Of a stretch of DNA of 64,000 nt, positions 61,436-64,000 are shown in pieces. Origin of the DNA: Vicia villosa (lineage: Eukaryota; Streptophyta; Magnoliopsida; Fabales; Fabaceae); the NCBI RefSeq assembly GCF_029867415.1, contig NC_081185.1, positions 133,445,753 through 133,509,752 on the forward strand, given 5' to 3'. The notes under the pieces were generated by a model. That model was not told the origin of the DNA. It did not search any database and saw only the letters and a program-made list of their open reading frames with translations. Both the position numbers and the translations under genes were made by a program. Position 1 is the stretch's first letter. Every line of letters starts with the position of its first letter.

Positions 61436-62415
61436 TTGTAGTCTTTTGGTCTTAGTTGTTTCTTGTTTCTTGCATCTGCTTCCTCTCCTTCTGTATTCTC
61501 TGATATGTTTTGTTGAATCAATGGATTATTATTTTCTCTCATATTGTTTGTTTTTCATCTGAGTCTTTTAAATGCTTTTTGATGTTATGACAAAAAGGGG
61601 GAGAAAACGTGACAATTGATTTGATTTATTATATCAGTTGCTGGGAGTAAGTCTCAATATTCCTAACAATATTTGCAAGTTCTATGTCTTTGAGATTTTT
61701 GCAGGATTGAAGATATTCTGAAAAAGCTCAACATGAGAAGCAAATACATGGGGAAATGTAATTCTATAAAGAAGCATGTTCTTGGAATTGAAGCAAGCTT
61801 AGTGCTGTGAAGCTTCAAGATCAGAAGCAATAAGGAAGAATGTTCTGATATTCTCGTGGCAGAATATGTTCTAACACATTCTTATCCCTTATATGTTCTG
61901 ATGCATATTTCTTTTAATAACTTATCAAAGTTTGCTCTGACAGTTGTTTTAGCATTACTCTGATATATGTTCTTTCTTAAAAGAATGTTCTGATTCATTC
62001 ATGCTTTGACTTTTGTCGTCTAGTTTGTTCTGAAACATTTCAGGATGTAAAGATGCTCTGATGATGCTCTGGTACATTCAAGAATGTTCTGATACAATCA
62101 AGCATGCAATGATTCAAGAAGAAATTCAAAGCTCTGAAGCTGTCCTATGGAAGCAAGAAGCAGAAGCTCTAAATGTTCTGAAGTTTTAGGCAAATGTGAA
62201 CGTCTCAACTGAAATGGAAAATACTCAGGGAAGTCTTTTATTTATAAATTCTTCCAGTATTTATTTCAGGGGGAGATTGTTAATCTCAGGGGGAGACATA
62301 TTCACACACTTTGTTTATATGCTTATGCTATAACTGTGTAATTGTCTTTGGCCATCTGATATTCTGATTGCAAATTCATATCAATTATATATGTTTTTGT
62401 CATCATCAAAATAGG
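61436..62415 (+). other. Sirevirus 3' non-coding region with purine tracts
   Basis: Contains several purine-rich tracts (AAAAAGGGGGAGAAAA at about 61592, CAGGGGGAGATTG at about 62268, CAGGGGGAGACA at about 62287). Between 61830 and 62160 lie many degenerate copies of TTCTGATRCATTC. The right end (CATCATCAAAATAGGGG) matches the internal sequence beside the LTR of the minus-strand Sirevirus, after which the start of the LTR is deleted. Confidence 0.75.
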
Positions 62416-62673
62416 GGATGATAACAATGTATATGACTTTTGTATAAGACAATGTGGTACTCTAATCCTATGCATTTTCCATTTCAGGAAATATATAAAG
62501 AGTATGCACAATTCAGCGCTAAGAAGCACTGACTCAGAAGGTTCAGTATGCAACATCAGAACATGCTCTCGCAAGACATCAGAAGATGGTCAAGCAGAAT
62601 CAGAACATGGTCTATTGAAGCATCAGAAGAACTTGAGATCAGAAGCACTGAAGTTCTTATGGTATCACGCTAG
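62416..62673 (+). mobile_element. 3' LTR of the plus-strand Sirevirus, truncated at both ends
   Basis: Matches, in inverted orientation, about 63630-63850 of the neighbouring LTR (shared GGAAATATATAAAGAGTA, AATTCAGCGCT, CATCAGAACATG, CATCAGAAGATGGTC, GGTATCACGCT). The first 40 or so bases of the LTR, including the TGTT end, are missing. The right side is cut by the minus-strand element at about 62673. Confidence 0.82.
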
Positions 62674-63889
62674 TGAAGGATAGAAAAACACTTAGAAAGG
62701 GGGGGGGGGGGGTTTGAATAAGTGTAGCTTTAAAAAACTTGACAGATAAAAATAAATTGCACGGTTATTTTTATCCTGGTTCGTTGTTAACTAAACTACT
62801 CCAGTCCACCCCCGCAGAGATGATTTACCTCAACTGAGGATTTAATCCACTAATCGCACGGATTACAATGGTTTTCCACTTAGTCAGCAACTAAGTCTTC
62901 CAGAGTCTTCTGATCACATACTGATCACTCCAGGAACAACTGCTTAGATACCCTCTAAGACTTTTCTAGAGTATACTGATCCACACGATCACTCTAGTTA
63001 CAACCTGCTTAGATAACCTCTAAGACTTCCTAGAGTATTCTGATCCACACGATCACTCTAGTTCCTTACAACTTAATGTAATCAATTCTAAGAGTATTAC
63101 AAATGCTTCTTGAAAGCGATAATCACAAACTGTGATATTTCTCTTAACGTTTAAGCTTAATCTCACTAATATATTACAACAGCAATGTAGTGAGCTTTGA
63201 TGAAGATGAAGATTCTGAGCTTTGAGTTTGAACAGAGTTTCAGCAAGTTAATAGGCGTTGTTTTGTTCAGGATCGTTAACCTTGCTTCTCATCAGAACTT
63301 CATATTTATAGGCGTTGGAGAAGATGACCGTTGAGTGCATTTAATGCTTTGCGTGTTCCGTACAGCATCGCATTTAATGTTATACGCTTTTGTCAACTAC
63401 CTCGAGCCTTGTTCACGCTGTGTCTACTGACGTAGCCTTTAGTAGCTTTTAACGTTCCTTTTGTCAGTCAGCGTAGCTTGCCACTTGTACTTTCTTCTGA
63501 TCTGATGTTTGTGAATACAACGTTTGAATATCATCAGAGTCAAACAGCTTGGTGCAAAGCATCTTCTGATCTTCTGACCTTGAAGTGCTTCTGAGCGTGA
63601 TACCATCAGAACTTCAGTGCTTCTGTTCTCTTGTTCTTCTGATGCTTCCATAGACCCATGTTCTGATTCTGCTTCGACCATCTTCTGATGTCTTGCCAGA
63701 CCATGTTCTGATGTTGCATGCTGAACCCTTTGAGACAAAGCTTCTGAGCGCTGAATTATGCGTACTCTTTATATATTTCCTGAAAAGGAAATTGCATTGG
63801 ATTAGAGTACCATATAATCTTAAGCAAAATTCATATTATTGTTATCATCAAAACTAAGATAATTGATCAGAACAAATCTTGTTCTAACA
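62674..63889 (-). mobile_element. 3' LTR of a second, minus-strand Sirevirus
   Basis: About 1.2 kb; the LTR reads on the minus strand from TGTTAGAACAAG (starting at 63889) to about 62674 (ending ..CCTTCA). Its 5' edge is adjoined by a polypurine tract (63904-63890, AAAAAGGGGGAGAT on the minus strand). This shows that it is the 3' LTR and that the rest of the element lies to the right of the window. It contains a 14-base G run at 62699-62712 and CTAGAGT/ACTCTAG repeats (about 62965-63062). A TATA-like TATAAATATG occurs on the minus strand near 63304-63313. Confidence 0.82.
62699..62712. repeat. Poly-G run
   Basis: Fourteen consecutive G, prone to slippage and to sequencing error. Confidence 0.95.
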
Positions 63890-64000
63890 ATCTCCCCCTT
63901 TTTGATGATGACAAAAACATATATAAATGATATGAATTTGCGATCAGAAAGAACAGACGGCAAAAGACAAATTACACAGCTATAGCATAAGCATATGAAT
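63890..64000 (-). mobile_element. Internal 3' end of the minus-strand Sirevirus
   Basis: The inverse of the stretch just inside the plus-strand element's LTR (about 62311-62412): shared ATGCTTATGCTATA, GTGTAATT, GCAAATTCATATCA, ATATATGTTTTTGTCATCAT. It continues beyond the window. Confidence 0.85.

Noticed and set aside
62323..63738. Minus-strand ORFs of 80-100 residues at the Sirevirus LTRs
   Set aside because: They lie wholly within LTR sequence or its internal flank, and the two ORFs derive from non-coding LTR repeats.

Overview
This window is nuclear DNA from a flowering plant, most likely a cool-season legume of the pea, vetch, clover and medic group. The evidence is intron-rich, AT-rich genes, a eukaryotic eIF3a gene, and a dense nested load of plant transposons (Sirevirus-type Copia with an env-like ORF, MULEs carrying a plant mobile domain gene, CACTA, hAT, L1-like LINE). 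The legume assignment rests on general resemblance and is an inference. No prokaryotic feature, rRNA, tRNA gene or CRISPR array was seen.

Layout. 1-5,000: a decayed MULE (MULE-1) with a transposase on the minus strand and a divergent plant-mobile-domain (PMD) gene on the plus strand. A 1.4 kb solo LTR with a perfect 5-bp target duplication sits exactly inside the transposase zinc knuckle. 5,400-13,870: two hAT-type non-autonomous elements, CACTA ends and a CACTA transposase remnant, tandem repeats and microsatellites. 13,876-21,357: a structurally complete 7.5 kb MULE (MULE-2) with a perfect 9-bp target duplication and about 200-bp inverted ends. It holds a PMD gene (minus), a divergent transposase (plus), and a third, uninterrupted 124-codon ORF. 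21,711-21,999: a MULE-type MITE. 23,083-26,327: an intact eight-exon short-chain dehydrogenase gene of the TIC32-like type. 26,615-27,535: another MULE-derived element with long inverted ends. 28,600-32,500: remnants of a gypsy-type transposon protein and of a hAT (ZMYM1-like) transposase, then a foldback hairpin. 33,330-33,683: a small conserved membrane-protein gene. 34,100-35,640: Copia remnants.

36,066-44,976: two intact nine-exon UNC93-like genes in tandem on the minus strand. An L1-type LINE lies between them, and its 3' end is cut at the duplication boundary. 47,323-48,843: a short non-autonomous LTR retrotransposon (LTRs, tRNA-iMet primer site, target duplication). 49,670-50,176: a hAT MITE. 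50,612-56,751: an intact twelve-coding-exon eIF3a gene (minus), with a 222-bp tandem repeat in one intron. 57,600-64,000: a 5'-truncated Sirevirus (pol, env-like ORF, truncated 3' LTR), abutting the 3' LTR of a second Sirevirus in the opposite orientation.

Five host genes therefore look functional: the SDR, the small membrane protein, two UNC93-like genes and eIF3a. The rest is mostly mobile DNA. The most unusual item is the MULE-2 system: transposase, PMD gene and a stand-alone small protein whose C-terminal half resembles the PB1-like N-terminus of the transposase. GGCGCC motifs recur in both inverted ends and in the divergent promoter.
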